Origin: Photobacterium chitinilyticum
Lineage (GTDB): Bacteria > Pseudomonadota > Gammaproteobacteria > Enterobacterales > Vibrionaceae
Reading direction: 5' to 3'
NCBI RefSeq assembly: GCF_004104355.1
Contig: NZ_RJLM01000023.1
Span: 150 to 36,190 of the forward strand
DNA: 36,041 nt
The notes beneath the pieces were generated by a model that made no database searches, had not been told where the DNA came from, and was given only the letters and a program-made list of their open reading frames with translations. Shown here in pieces: positions 15,195 through 24,224 of the stretch. Made by a program: the position numbers and the translations under genes. Position 1 is the first letter of the stretch. Each line of letters begins with the position of its first letter.

Positions 15195-15953
15195 TTACTC
15201 ATTCAAATACAGCTCTGCCATTTCATCTAGCTTTGCTTTGTTTGCCTTCCAGTCGGGCATGACTTTCGTGAGTAAACGCCAGAACCGATCACTGTGATTG
15301 TGTTCAGCAATATGGCAAAGTTCATGCAATATTACGTAATCAATGCAATCTTTAGGGGCTTTCACTAAGTGAGGGTTCAGCATAATACGGCCCGACGTGG
15401 AGCAGCTTCCCCATTGCCTGGTCATCGGCATGATCTTGAGGTTGGGAAGCCCCGTTACCCAATCGGTTTTGGGTAACAGCTCTGCCAGCCTTTGATGATA
15501 TAGAATGTAGGCGCGATGTTCGTACCAATGCATGACCCACTTCTTGATGAGCTCAGCGTTATATTCCCCAGAGTAACAAACCTCTAACCGGCCTCGTTTT
15601 AGTTTGACCGAAGGTACGGTTTCCTCTTGCTGAATTAGCTTTAAACGGTAACGCTTACCTAGATAAAAGTATGTCTCGCCACCTGCGTACTGGCGCGGTG
15701 AAATAAATTCTTGTTGCTGACGAAACTCCAGTAAGCTTTCCCAAATCCAACGTACACGTTTAAGAATCGCTGCCTTTACCTCTTCTTTTGATGCACTTTT
15801 CGGTGCCATCACTGTGATACGTTCATCGGGATGTACTTTGATAACGACTTTTCTTTCGTCATCAGTTGCACGACGTTGAATATGGTAGTGCAAGATCTCA
15901 TCACCATAGTAAAAAGCGCCTTGTTCATGGGGCGTAACCTTTATATCTGTCAT
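15195..15953 (-). CDS. YgjP-like (M48/DUF45) zinc metallopeptidase of the hsd operon
   Basis: A 252-residue YgjP/DUF45 protein with the gluzincin-like site HELCHIAEHNHSDRFW (H210, E211, H214; a distal H follows). QWGSCSTSGRIMLNPHLVKAP, just before it, is diagnostic of the family. Members often sit at the end of type I restriction operons; their role there is unknown. The ATG overlaps the hsdR stop by 4 bp, so it is translationally coupled to HsdR. It could proteolyse HsdR to control restriction, but that is inference. Confidence 0.9.
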   Translation of the reverse strand: MTDIKVTPHEQGAFYYGDEILHYHIQRRATDDERKVVIKVHPDERITVMAPKSASKEEVKAAILKRVRWIWESLLEFRQQQEFISPRQYAGGETYFYLGKRYRLKLIQQEETVPSVKLKRGRLEVCYSGEYNAELIKKWVMHWYEHRAYILYHQRLAELLPKTDWVTGLPNLKIMPMTRQWGSCSTSGRIMLNPHLVKAPKDCIDYVILHELCHIAEHNHSDRFWRLLTKVMPDWKANKAKLDEMAELYLNE

Positions 15954-18900
15954 CGTCGGCCTGTGTTTGCGTGCTGCTGTTTTACAACATCAATAATTTT
16001 GGCAATAAACTGGGTCGTGCGATCAATGTCATCGAATATATCAAACAGCATTGGCAGTAACTCAAGTTCGATGTTATTGCTGAGATCACTGGCATTGATG
16101 GAAAATTGCTGGGACAACCGTTTAACCGTGTCATCAATAGCGAGTGACAATGTCACCATCACATCGTTAGTAAGGGCGACTTTGTCCATCACAAATAAAC
16201 CGTAGTAAGCTCGCGCTTCTAGGTTATCTTTCAGTGCCGCAGGCATAGTATCCACATCTCTGTTTTTGACCTTTTTCTCAAACTCTTCAAACAGAAGATA
16301 TTGCTTCACTGGGCTATCGAACATGGCTTCAGCTTCTGCCAATGCCTGGCTAAGTAGCTCTGAAAAGTAAGCTTTTGCATAGGGATCGTCTTGTAAATCT
16401 TGCTCAATCATTTTGACCACACGGCCTTTGATCTTCGCTTGTTCAGTCTTGGCTTTTTCTGGTGACATCTCTTCAATAGAAAATCCATGGCCTAATTGGC
16501 CGACATTATATTGCGTGTCATCGTGATCGATACTTTCACCCACAACATGCTTATCCATCATGGCTTTGATTTCGTCAGCGTACTCATCATAGTCAATGAT
16601 TTCGTTAGCATCTTGCTGTACTTGGGTACGAAGTTCGCTAAATCGCTTAACTGCTTCCTTGTATTCTATTTGCTTGCTTTGGGTGACATCTGAAAAGAAG
16701 CTGGCTGATTGCAATGCCACTTGTAAGCACTTGGCGAAATCTCTAAGCGCGGCGTAAAAGTCTTCTCGTGCTTTGAGTTTTCGGTCAACAAACTCTCCAT
16801 CAATCTCATAAGGATCAGGGGCAAGGAAGCTTCGTAGCGAGGCATTGTCTTGTTTGTTTTTCACACCATCAAACACTTGCCACAGCGTTTGGTAAAGGTA
16901 AGGCAAGCGCTTATATTCAGTTTCCATGTGATGATAGAGATCTTTCAAATCATCAATGTTGTAGCCTTCTTGAACCTGCTCGGCCAGATCTTGGTACTTC
17001 TTAATGGTGACATCCAGACGATCTAAAATGCCATAGTAATCAATCAAATAACCGTATTTCTTATCATCGTGTAGTCGATTTACGCGCGCCACGGCCTGAA
17101 TAAGGTTGTGGTTGTTCAAACTTTTATCGATGTAGAGCACGGTATTTAATGGCTCATCAAAGCCCGTTAGTAGCTTGTCGACAACAATAATAATGTCTGG
17201 GCCGCCGGGCTTACTGAAGGCTTTGGTAACGCCTTCGGTATAAAGCTTTTCATCTTGGGTGCCGACGTTCTCTTTCCACCACTTGGTCACCAAGTCTTTG
17301 CTTTCTTGATCGACTTCTTCTTCCCCTTCCAATCGCTCAGGGGGAGACATCACAATCGCAGAAGTGACTTTGCCAATTTTATCGAGCGCCTGTTTATAGC
17401 GAATCGCCATTGATTTTGATGAGCAAGCAAGTTGGCCACGTAGCCCTTTGGCTTTAAAGTTGCCAAAGTGATCTGAAATGTCATGCGCGATCAACTCTAG
17501 GCGCCCTTCGGTTTCATACAGTTGGCCACGTTTGGCGAATTTACGTTTTAGATCGCTCTTCTGTTTGGTCGACAGTTGCTCAGTAAAGCGGGCAAACCAT
17601 TCATCAATTGCGTCAGATTCGATGCACAGTTCTGGCTTGCGTTGCTCATACAATAGTGGCGACACCGTTTCATCTTTGGTGGCCTGCTGCATAGTATAAG
17701 AGTGAATGATCGGACCAAACTTACGCTCTGTACTGTTTTTTTTAAGTAACGGCGTACCCGTAAAACCAATAAATGCCGCGTTCGGCATGGCTTGCATCAT
17801 GCGGATGCTGTTTTCACCGCCGTGGCCACGGTGGGCTTCATCGACAAGAACAATGATGTTTTCACTTGGGTTAAAGCACTTTTTACTGTCGACCGCGGTT
17901 CTGAATTTGTCGATCAGTGAGAACACAATACGCTCGTTGCCAGAGGTGATTTTCTTCGCCAGTTGCTTACCTGAAGTGGCGATGGCATTGCGTTTTTGCA
18001 GCTCGGTGTAAGCGCCTGAATCTAAGAAGGTATCACTGAGTTGACCTTCTAAATCGACGCGGTCGGTGATTAAGAAAATTCGGCATTGTTTCAGCTCTTC
18101 TAACCAAATTAGTGCTTTGGTTAACAGTACCATGGTGAGGGATTTGCCCGAGCCCGTCGTGTGCCAAATGATGCCGCCTTCGCGTGCGCCTTTGGCATCT
18201 TTTTGTTGAACGCGCTCGAGAATGCGCTTAATGCCAAAGTACTGTTGATAACGGGCAACGATTTTGCCTTTTGTACTGTCAAAGACGGTAAACAGATGGA
18301 CAAACTCGATCAAACGCTTAGGGGTAAGTAGACCTATTAAGGTTTTGTCTTGCTCGGTCACTACACGATCACCAGCGGCTAACAGCTGCTCGAATTGATA
18401 ACGTTTTTCTGCCGGGCGATGATCAAAAATAGCGTCCATTTGCTTACTCATCAAGCGTCGGTTTTTGATTTCTTGTAGCTGCTCAGGTGTGAACAGGAAC
18501 GCACTCGAGGTATTGTCTTCTTTCTCTTTGGGTAACTCCTCACGCCAGCGTGACCAGAATTTTTTCGACGTGCCGCAAGTACCGTACCGCGCATCATGGC
18601 CATCGATTGAAATCAGCAACTGGCTGTGGATGAACAGATGTGGGATCTCATTGGTGCCTTGGTTGCGAATGTTCTGGCGTATCCCCTCGTCGAGGGTGAT
18701 TTTGGTTTTCTTGTTTGCGGCGGGTCGCTTGGCTTCAATCACTACCCACGGCAAGCCATTCACAAAGCACACAATATCCGGTTGGCGTGAACCCGTGCCG
18801 CGGCTGTTTTCAATGTTCATTTCTTCGGTGAAATGCAGCTCGTTTTGATGCCATTCTTTCCAGTTGACTAACTGAATCGTCGGGTTTGCTTTGCCATCGC

Positions 18901-19237
18901 TATGAGTTTCAGTAATAGAAATGCCGTAGGCGTAAAGGTTAAACAGTTTTTCGTTGGTGCTGATCAGCCCGTCAGTTAATGTCGTCAGTGTGACTTCGCT
19001 GATGATGCGACGAATGCTTTCTGGCTGTAGTTTGCGCCCCTTACCTTTAAATAAATAAGTCACCGACTCTAGGTAGGCCTGCAGTTTAGGCTCCAATACC
19101 ACCTGGGCTGTAGAGCCTCGCATGGCGGTACATTGTGCGGGAGGGATAAAGGTATAGCCCAATTTGCTGATAAGCTCTAACGCTGGCAGCTTGGCGGTCA
19201 TTTCTTCTTTGGTATCAGGTAGGGTACGACTTTCCAT
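15950..19237 (-). CDS. hsdR: Type I restriction enzyme, HsdR motor and nuclease subunit
   Basis: A 1095-residue HsdR. The N-terminal nuclease site is visible in QPDIVCFVNGLPWVVIEAKRP (PD-x-ExK, residues ~150-175). Helicase motifs are GIIWHTTGSGKSLTMVLL (Walker A), LVDEAHRGH (DEAH) and FIGFTGTPL (motif III); KLLTGFDEP and QAVARVNRL are motifs V and VI. It translocates DNA and cleaves when the HsdM/HsdS complex finds unmethylated target. GAGGA lies 5 nt before the ATG. It is separated from hsdS by 66 bp containing a perfect hairpin. Full length for the family. Confidence 0.95.
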   Translation of the reverse strand: MESRTLPDTKEEMTAKLPALELISKLGYTFIPPAQCTAMRGSTAQVVLEPKLQAYLESVTYLFKGKGRKLQPESIRRIISEVTLTTLTDGLISTNEKLFNLYAYGISITETHSDGKANPTIQLVNWKEWHQNELHFTEEMNIENSRGTGSRQPDIVCFVNGLPWVVIEAKRPAANKKTKITLDEGIRQNIRNQGTNEIPHLFIHSQLLISIDGHDARYGTCGTSKKFWSRWREELPKEKEDNTSSAFLFTPEQLQEIKNRRLMSKQMDAIFDHRPAEKRYQFEQLLAAGDRVVTEQDKTLIGLLTPKRLIEFVHLFTVFDSTKGKIVARYQQYFGIKRILERVQQKDAKGAREGGIIWHTTGSGKSLTMVLLTKALIWLEELKQCRIFLITDRVDLEGQLSDTFLDSGAYTELQKRNAIATSGKQLAKKITSGNERIVFSLIDKFRTAVDSKKCFNPSENIIVLVDEAHRGHGGENSIRMMQAMPNAAFIGFTGTPLLKKNSTERKFGPIIHSYTMQQATKDETVSPLLYEQRKPELCIESDAIDEWFARFTEQLSTKQKSDLKRKFAKRGQLYETEGRLELIAHDISDHFGNFKAKGLRGQLACSSKSMAIRYKQALDKIGKVTSAIVMSPPERLEGEEEVDQESKDLVTKWWKENVGTQDEKLYTEGVTKAFSKPGGPDIIIVVDKLLTGFDEPLNTVLYIDKSLNNHNLIQAVARVNRLHDDKKYGYLIDYYGILDRLDVTIKKYQDLAEQVQEGYNIDDLKDLYHHMETEYKRLPYLYQTLWQVFDGVKNKQDNASLRSFLAPDPYEIDGEFVDRKLKAREDFYAALRDFAKCLQVALQSASFFSDVTQSKQIEYKEAVKRFSELRTQVQQDANEIIDYDEYADEIKAMMDKHVVGESIDHDDTQYNVGQLGHGFSIEEMSPEKAKTEQAKIKGRVVKMIEQDLQDDPYAKAYFSELLSQALAEAEAMFDSPVKQYLLFEEFEKKVKNRDVDTMPAALKDNLEARAYYGLFVMDKVALTNDVMVTLSLAIDDTVKRLSQQFSINASDLSNNIELELLPMLFDIFDDIDRTTQFIAKIIDVVKQQHANTGRR

Positions 19238-19269
19238 TGTGTCCTCTGGTCAGGCTAAATCCGAGAGAT

Positions 19270-19293
19270 GGGCCCTTATCGAGATAAGGGCCC
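19270..19293. repeat. Perfect hairpin between hsdS and hsdR
   Basis: GGGCCCTTATC-GA-GATAAGGGCCC, 11-bp arms with a 2-nt centre. No T-run follows on the minus strand, so it is not a standard terminator. It may lower or delay hsdR expression, or protect the methylase mRNA. Confidence 0.8.
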
Positions 19294-19303
19294 AGATGGT
19301 ATT

Positions 19304-20566
19304 TTAAGCGGCTTGCTGAGCGACTTTTACGCGGCGTTTACCGGTTAAAAGTTGCTGCATCAGGGCTTTTTTCTCTTGCTTAAAGTGGGCAAGTTTGGCT
19401 TCGAGCAGCTTGATTTCTTTGTCGGCTGCAGTTAGTACTGAAGCTATTTTTTGTTGTTCTTTTAATTGCTTAGGAATAAATACTTTGTATAACTTCAAGT
19501 AATCAGTAGTTACACGTTTTTGTCCTGCAGAACCTTGCATATTCAGTTCACCACGAACTCTAAAAGCTGTTGTGTTTGTTAGAAAGTAAATAAGTTCAGC
19601 AGAAATGCCATTCTTAGCTCTTAATACGTGAAATTCAGTACTGCCGAAGCCAATTCCATTCTCAAGTTGGTTTACTTGTGCGCCCTTACCATTTTCAAAA
19701 CAAGGGGTTATTTTAGCGATTAACGTGTCTGAATCTTTAAATGATGTGAACCCTTTGGATACATCTGAGTAATTTTTTACCTCGGTTCTTAAAAGTTTCG
19801 CATCTTCGGATACAGCATCCATTGGTATGAAGCTAACTAACCCATTTTCTGGCTCAGCTGTCTTTTTGGGATTAATTTGGCATATATCTCCCATATGAAC
19901 ATCTAACCACTTCCCCTCAAACCTATCTCCTGTTTCAGGATTAACCAAACGCTTCTTACCCGTCAGCAACTGCTGCATCAGGGCATTTTTCTGTTGCTTA
20001 CTGTTTGCAATTAGCTGCTCTGTGGTCGTAATCGCTTTGTCCCATGTTGATAGGATTTGGGCGATTTTTTGTTGTTCTGGTAGTGGTGGAAATGCAATCT
20101 TTAGTTTTTTAAAAAAAGGTAGACCTATTGTCTTTATTGTTGAACCAACAGCTTGTCGTTCGAACTCACCTTTATTAAGTTGCAACCAGTTATATAAAAA
20201 CCATTTATCAATTATTTTCTTTGTATCGCATTTCCAAGCAATAAAGTGCTGACTAACGGCCATAGGCTCTGCCATTACACCACTTTTGCCTACTCCTGCA
20301 TCGCGTGAAAGAACGACGGTTCCAGCTGGATGTATTTGTGCAGAAGAGTTCTTAATTCCTAGTGAGGATATTTCTTTGTCTGTTGCAGTTACCAATCCTT
20401 TATCTAATCGATATGTGTCAGTAAGCGATATCCACTTTATTCCATCATTCCAATACTCAGGATGTGATTTACTCGGAGTGTGCCCACTGCATCGCTCAGC
20501 GCACTCATCTAGTAACTTATATGACCATCCTGGTGGTAGCTGTTCCAGAGTTAATTTACGAGCCAT
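19304..20566 (-). CDS. hsdS: Type I specificity subunit HsdS (two TRDs)
   Basis: A 420-residue HsdS with two target-recognition domains, each followed by a conserved helix. TRD1 spans ~1-150, then PLPEQQKIAQILSTWDKAI and KNALMQQLLTGKKR; TRD2 spans ~215-360, then LKEQQKIASVLTAADKEI and KKALMQQLLTGKRR. The matching helix repeats set the spacing between the two half-sites of a bipartite recognition sequence. The ATG overlaps the end of hsdM by 11 bp. The target sequence cannot be read from the protein. Confidence 0.95.
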   Translation of the reverse strand: MARKLTLEQLPPGWSYKLLDECAERCSGHTPSKSHPEYWNDGIKWISLTDTYRLDKGLVTATDKEISSLGIKNSSAQIHPAGTVVLSRDAGVGKSGVMAEPMAVSQHFIAWKCDTKKIIDKWFLYNWLQLNKGEFERQAVGSTIKTIGLPFFKKLKIAFPPLPEQQKIAQILSTWDKAITTTEQLIANSKQQKNALMQQLLTGKKRLVNPETGDRFEGKWLDVHMGDICQINPKKTAEPENGLVSFIPMDAVSEDAKLLRTEVKNYSDVSKGFTSFKDSDTLIAKITPCFENGKGAQVNQLENGIGFGSTEFHVLRAKNGISAELIYFLTNTTAFRVRGELNMQGSAGQKRVTTDYLKLYKVFIPKQLKEQQKIASVLTAADKEIKLLEAKLAHFKQEKKALMQQLLTGKRRVKVAQQAA

Positions 20567-22100
20567 AGCCCAACTCCTCGAGGTATTGCGCCATTTCTGT
20601 CTCTAGGTCTGCAAGTTGGCTCTGCAGTGTTAAACGTTCCTTACGTACTTCAACCAGAGCAATTTCGGCCTCTTCCTCAAAGGTGTCGACATAGCGAGGA
20701 ATATTGAGGTTGTAGTCGTTTTCTTGGATCTCTTCGAGTGTCGCAAGGTAAGCGTATTTATCCGCACTTTCACGTGCTTTATAGGTATCCAGTACCTTCT
20801 GAATATTGTCGTCTGTTAATAGGTTCTGATTTTTGCCGGCTTTAAACTCGCGAGATGCATCAATAAACAGCACCTTGTCGTCAGTTTTCTTTTTCTTGAA
20901 GATCAAGATAGCAGCTGGAATACCAGTACCAAAGAACAGCTTTTCAGGTAAACCAATAACGGCATCCAATAAGCCTTCATCGATCAGTTTGGTACGTATT
21001 TTTCCTTCTGCCGAGGCGCGGAAAAGCACACCATGTGGCACAACGACACCCATTCGGCCGCCTAACAAGCCGTGATCTTTCGGCGCCATGGTTTCAATCA
21101 TGTGGCTTAAGAACGCATAGTCACCTTTGGTTTTTGGTGGCACACCACGGTGGAAGCGGGCAAATTTATCTTTAGCGGCGTTGTCATGGCCCCATTTATC
21201 TAATGAAAATGGCGGGTTGGCGGTCACGATATCAAAGCTCATCAGCTTTTGGTTATCGTCTTCGGTCAGTTTCGGGTTGTTTAGCGTGTCGCCCCACTCA
21301 ATATGGTGGTTATCTTCACCGTGTAGGAACATGTTCATTTTAGCCAACGCCCATGTCCCCCCAATGGCTTCTTGGCCATATAGCTCGTAGCTTTTTGAGT
21401 TGTGGTTGTCGCGTACCAATGCGCCACACTTAAGCAGTAGCGAGCCTGAACCACAGGCCGGATCACAAATGGTATCGCCTGGTTGAGGGTCTAGCAGTTG
21501 TGCAAGCAGATCAGAGACTTCTGGTGGGGTATAGAATTCACCGGCGGATTTACCGCTGCCCGCGGCAAAGTGCTTGATAAGAAACTCGTAAGCGTTACCA
21601 ATGATATCGAGCTTACCAACACGGGCAGGGCTTAAATCGAGCTCTTCTTTACCAAAGGCCTCGATAACCGCGTCTAGGCGTTGGTTTTTGGTTTTTTCAT
21701 CACCCAGTTTATCTGAATTGAAGCTGATATCTTGGAAGACGTTTTTGAGTTTGCTGCCGTTAGCGCTTTCAATCGCATCCAACGCGGTATCAATGCGCTC
21801 GCCGTTCCCCGCTTCGCTACGCTTCTTATATAGATCCCAAAAACTCGCGCCTTTTGGCAGTACGAAGCGTTGTTTTGCCATCATGGCATCAACTAACTTT
21901 TCATTATCTTTATGCTGTTTCATCAGCTTTGCATGTTCGTGCTTGTGTACATCAGAGATGTATTTCACAAACAGCATGGTCAGGATGTAGTCTTTGTAAG
22001 TAGAGGGTTCAATACCACCACGGAAAGCATCACAGGCAGACCATACGGCTTTGTTTACGTCGTCTTGCTGGATTTGTTCTTGCTGGATTAACTCTGTCAT
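20556..22100 (-). CDS. hsdM: Type I N6-adenine methyltransferase HsdM
   Basis: A 514-residue methyltransferase. The SAM-binding motif is DPACGSGSLLL and the catalytic motif is TANPPFSLDKW (NPPF); SAGEFYTPPEVSDLL marks the gamma-class HsdM group. I chose the start at 22100 (MTELIQQEQ) because AAGG lies 8 nt upstream; ATGs at 22106 and 22133 are in frame and would overlap the half-size S gene more. With HsdS it protects host DNA; with HsdR added it restricts. Confidence 0.95.
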   Translation of the reverse strand: MTELIQQEQIQQDDVNKAVWSACDAFRGGIEPSTYKDYILTMLFVKYISDVHKHEHAKLMKQHKDNEKLVDAMMAKQRFVLPKGASFWDLYKKRSEAGNGERIDTALDAIESANGSKLKNVFQDISFNSDKLGDEKTKNQRLDAVIEAFGKEELDLSPARVGKLDIIGNAYEFLIKHFAAGSGKSAGEFYTPPEVSDLLAQLLDPQPGDTICDPACGSGSLLLKCGALVRDNHNSKSYELYGQEAIGGTWALAKMNMFLHGEDNHHIEWGDTLNNPKLTEDDNQKLMSFDIVTANPPFSLDKWGHDNAAKDKFARFHRGVPPKTKGDYAFLSHMIETMAPKDHGLLGGRMGVVVPHGVLFRASAEGKIRTKLIDEGLLDAVIGLPEKLFFGTGIPAAILIFKKKKTDDKVLFIDASREFKAGKNQNLLTDDNIQKVLDTYKARESADKYAYLATLEEIQENDYNLNIPRYVDTFEEEAEIALVEVRKERLTLQSQLADLETEMAQYLEELGYGS

Positions 22101-22110
22101 GGTCATGGCC

Positions 22111-22701
22111 TTATTTCGTAAGCTGGCTTGCAATGCTCGCGAGCATCGCTTGATTGCTGTCCATTAATTTTTGATAACACTGTTGCTGCTGGGTGATGTT
22201 GTTGTGCAGTGCAACAATGGCGTCTTGTTCTTTTTTAGGTGGTAGCGGTATGTCCAGTTCTTCAATGCTTTGCCTTGAGTAGACTTTTACTGTCATCGAA
22301 CTACTTGCCGATCCCACTTCTATTTGGTTTTTGATTTTGTTGTTGTGGTTGAGCACAAAAGCCAGGTAGTAAGGGTTTATCTCATCATTAGCAACGCGGT
22401 AGTGATAGTAAACATTGCTGCATATTGTTTTCTGCTCGTCATCTTTACTTTTAAAGACAAAAGTCTGCTGCTTCATGCCTCGTGACAATATTAAGATGTC
22501 ACCATCTTTTAAGTATTCAGGCTCTTTCTTGCCAGTTAACGCTGTAGTGACGACGCTTTCCCAAAGAATTTGTTCGTCTTTAACATCTTTTGGCTGAATC
22601 ACTCTGACGCCACTCTTTGCTTCTTCAATTCGACTTCGGAAGCTATAAGGAACGTACCGAGTAGTGAGCTGCTTAAATCTTTTATGATTTGTTTCTTTCA
22701 T
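22111..22701 (-). CDS. Half-size HsdS-like protein (single TRD)
   Basis: A 196-residue protein with one target-recognition domain. EELDIPLPPKKEQDAIVALHNNITQQQQCYQKLMDSNQ is the post-TRD coiled helix seen in HsdS; residues ~30-120 hold the TRD (ILSRGMKQQTFVFKS, NPYYLAFVLNH). It is first in the hsd operon and overlaps the long form of HsdM. A single-TRD S protein may act as a homodimer on a palindromic target, replace HsdS, or act as a decoy. It is probably intact, because the length fits one TRD plus one helix and the frame is clean. Confidence 0.8.
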   Translation of the reverse strand: MKETNHKRFKQLTTRYVPYSFRSRIEEAKSGVRVIQPKDVKDEQILWESVVTTALTGKKEPEYLKDGDILILSRGMKQQTFVFKSKDDEQKTICSNVYYHYRVANDEINPYYLAFVLNHNNKIKNQIEVGSASSSMTVKVYSRQSIEELDIPLPPKKEQDAIVALHNNITQQQQCYQKLMDSNQAMLASIASQLTK

Positions 22702-22764
22702 AGCCCCTCCATTTGTATTGGTTATACTACATTATTTGTTTTTAAAGACAAGGATAAAAATGCA

Positions 22765-22777
22765 GTATTGCAAATAC
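22765..22777. promoter_or_regulatory. GTATT-GCA-AATAC dyad in the divergent promoter
   Basis: It lies between the hsd operon and the 22882 gene. Related dyads occur at 24343-24357 and 24364-24378. Candidate operator for the DNA-binding protein at 22882; inferred. Confidence 0.4.
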
Positions 22778-22881
22778 AGCTATCGAATATTGGTTGTATT
22801 TACATCAATTTCAGTTTATTTATGTACTAACTTTACTTTTTTTACTAAGATTGAGTTGTAAAAAACGTAAAGGAATTAAAT

Positions 22882-23487
22882 ATGAATACATTAGAAGCAC
22901 CTGTTGAAAGCGCTCCTCTATTAAAGAGGGTTGCGAATATCCTCCAAGAATTAGAGTTAAATCATGCGTTAGAACTGAGTACTTCTGATGCATTGTCATT
23001 AAGTGATCAAGGTTTACTGGAGTTCATTCTGAACGCCCATACTCAGAACTTGCACCACGATCCCAAAGTCATCAAAAAGCTTAAGCGCCAACGCGCTGGC
23101 CAAAAGAAGTTTATTGAATACATTGAACGATTCGGTGGTGTGGTTAAGCAGTCTGAATTTGCCAAACTTGCAGGATTAAGCCGCCAGAGCATTAATGGTA
23201 AAATTAAGGATGAGTTAATCATCACAATTAATAGCGGTCCAACACCTCAAGTACCGGTATTCCAAATTGATGAGAAGACAACGAAGCTTTTGTTTGGGCT
23301 AGAAAAAGTGAATGCAGAGCTTGCGAGTAAGGAACTAGGTACATCGGCAATGTGTACTTTTTGGCTTAATACTCGCTCACGCTTAGAAGGATTATCTGTA
23401 CGTGATTATCTACAAGTAAATCCTAATAAAGATGCTTTAGAAAAAGTGCTATTTATCGCTTGTCGTGAAGGTGAGATGGGATATTAA
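22882..23487 (+). CDS. Putative DNA-binding antitoxin-like protein (Xre/ParS-like C terminus)
   Basis: A 201-residue protein. FGGVVKQSEFAKLAGLSRQSINGKIKDELIITIN (residues ~75-110) is a clear helix-turn-helix. The C-terminal part (FWLNTRSRLEGLSVRDYLQVNPNKDALEKVLFIACR) resembles the toxin-binding Xre/MbcA/ParS domain seen in antitoxins of RES toxins. AAAGGA lies 8 nt before the ATG. It converges on a RES-domain gene across a shared terminator. RES/Xre pairs are normally one operon with the antitoxin first, so a convergent pair would be unusual; a stand-alone regulator is the alternative. Confidence 0.6.
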   Translation: MNTLEAPVESAPLLKRVANILQELELNHALELSTSDALSLSDQGLLEFILNAHTQNLHHDPKVIKKLKRQRAGQKKFIEYIERFGGVVKQSEFAKLAGLSRQSINGKIKDELIITINSGPTPQVPVFQIDEKTTKLLFGLEKVNAELASKELGTSAMCTFWLNTRSRLEGLSVRDYLQVNPNKDALEKVLFIACREGEMGY

Positions 23488-23488
23488 A

Positions 23489-23514
23489 AAAGGGGCCTCT
23501 ACGGCGACCCCTTT
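23489..23514. terminator. Bidirectional terminator between convergent genes
   Basis: AAAGGGG-(12)-CCCCTTT. It is flanked by A-runs on the left and T on the right, so it can serve both the 22882 gene and the RES gene. Confidence 0.75.
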
Positions 23515-23518
23515 GTTC

Positions 23519-24178
23519 TTAGTCCTGAGTGTAATCAAACCCTAAATCATCACAAAGAATGTCATAAACATCCTGGTCACCGCTTACATACTCGATGAGT
23601 GGGGTTTGCGTACTTGATTTGATGCTAGGGTGGTTCCAGATAGATGCGCAGTCTAACTGTTTCCCACTCCAACGAGACATGTAGATAATCCCATCGAAGT
23701 CCTTCCCAAACTTTGCGTAAAATGCATCGGCCAATGTTTGAGTAATGTTGTAGCAGTCATCGCCAGTAAGATCTTGAAGACTTAGGCGTAACTTAGGCAG
23801 TAAAGCCGTTACATCAATCAGTTTTAGAGGCTTGCCAAAAGTGACTTGCACCATTTCACGAGGCTTCAAAGTTTTATCACTGAAAAAACGTTCTTGTTTG
23901 TAATCTTGCTCTTTATCGGCATGATATAGCGCCTCAATCAGAGCTGTTTTGTCAGTGCTTGCCACGTATGAAATCGCAATTTCAATTTCACGCCCATTCC
24001 AACGCCCATTACCAGGGTAAAGTGAGAGAGGTTGTGTCTTTTCACCTTTGTACATTTGCGCTTGTACGCGGAAGACATTGTTCATCTCGCAGATGGTCAG
24101 TTCGTTAGTTGAAAGCTTGTTCACACGTTCAGTTAACGCATTATGTGGGTGCGTTTCCCCATTCTTTTGGATATTCAT
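23519..24178 (-). CDS. RES-domain protein (NAD-degrading toxin family)
   Basis: A 219-residue protein with RES hallmarks: VFRVQAQ near residue 35, YPGNGRWNGREIEIAISYVASTDKTALIEALYHA at ~55-88, and GIIYMSRWSGKQLDCASIW near 165-182. Characterised RES toxins degrade NAD+ and are held by an Xre/ParS antitoxin. The gene faces the 22882 gene tail to tail. There is no good ribosome binding site before its ATG; instead, a 27-codon leader frame with a strong site begins 46 nt upstream and overlaps the start. Some RES proteins serve other roles, so toxicity is inferred. Confidence 0.75.
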   Translation of the reverse strand: MNIQKNGETHPHNALTERVNKLSTNELTICEMNNVFRVQAQMYKGEKTQPLSLYPGNGRWNGREIEIAISYVASTDKTALIEALYHADKEQDYKQERFFSDKTLKPREMVQVTFGKPLKLIDVTALLPKLRLSLQDLTGDDCYNITQTLADAFYAKFGKDFDGIIYMSRWSGKQLDCASIWNHPSIKSSTQTPLIEYVSGDQDVYDILCDDLGFDYTQD

Positions 24179-24224
24179 AAAGTACCATTTTGTTGTGAAT
24201 TCTGCGGAGGTTAATATTTTTCAT
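24141..24224 (-). CDS. Short leader frame overlapping the RES gene (27 aa)
   Basis: ATG at 24224 preceded by AAAGGA with 7-nt spacing; it reads MKNINLRRIHNKMVLYEYPK... to a TAA at 24141, 37 nt inside the RES gene in another frame. It could couple translation of the RES gene, or be a leader peptide. If a frameshift is present, it could instead be the true N terminus. Confidence 0.45.
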   Translation of the reverse strand: MKNINLRRIHNKMVLYEYPKEWGNAPT

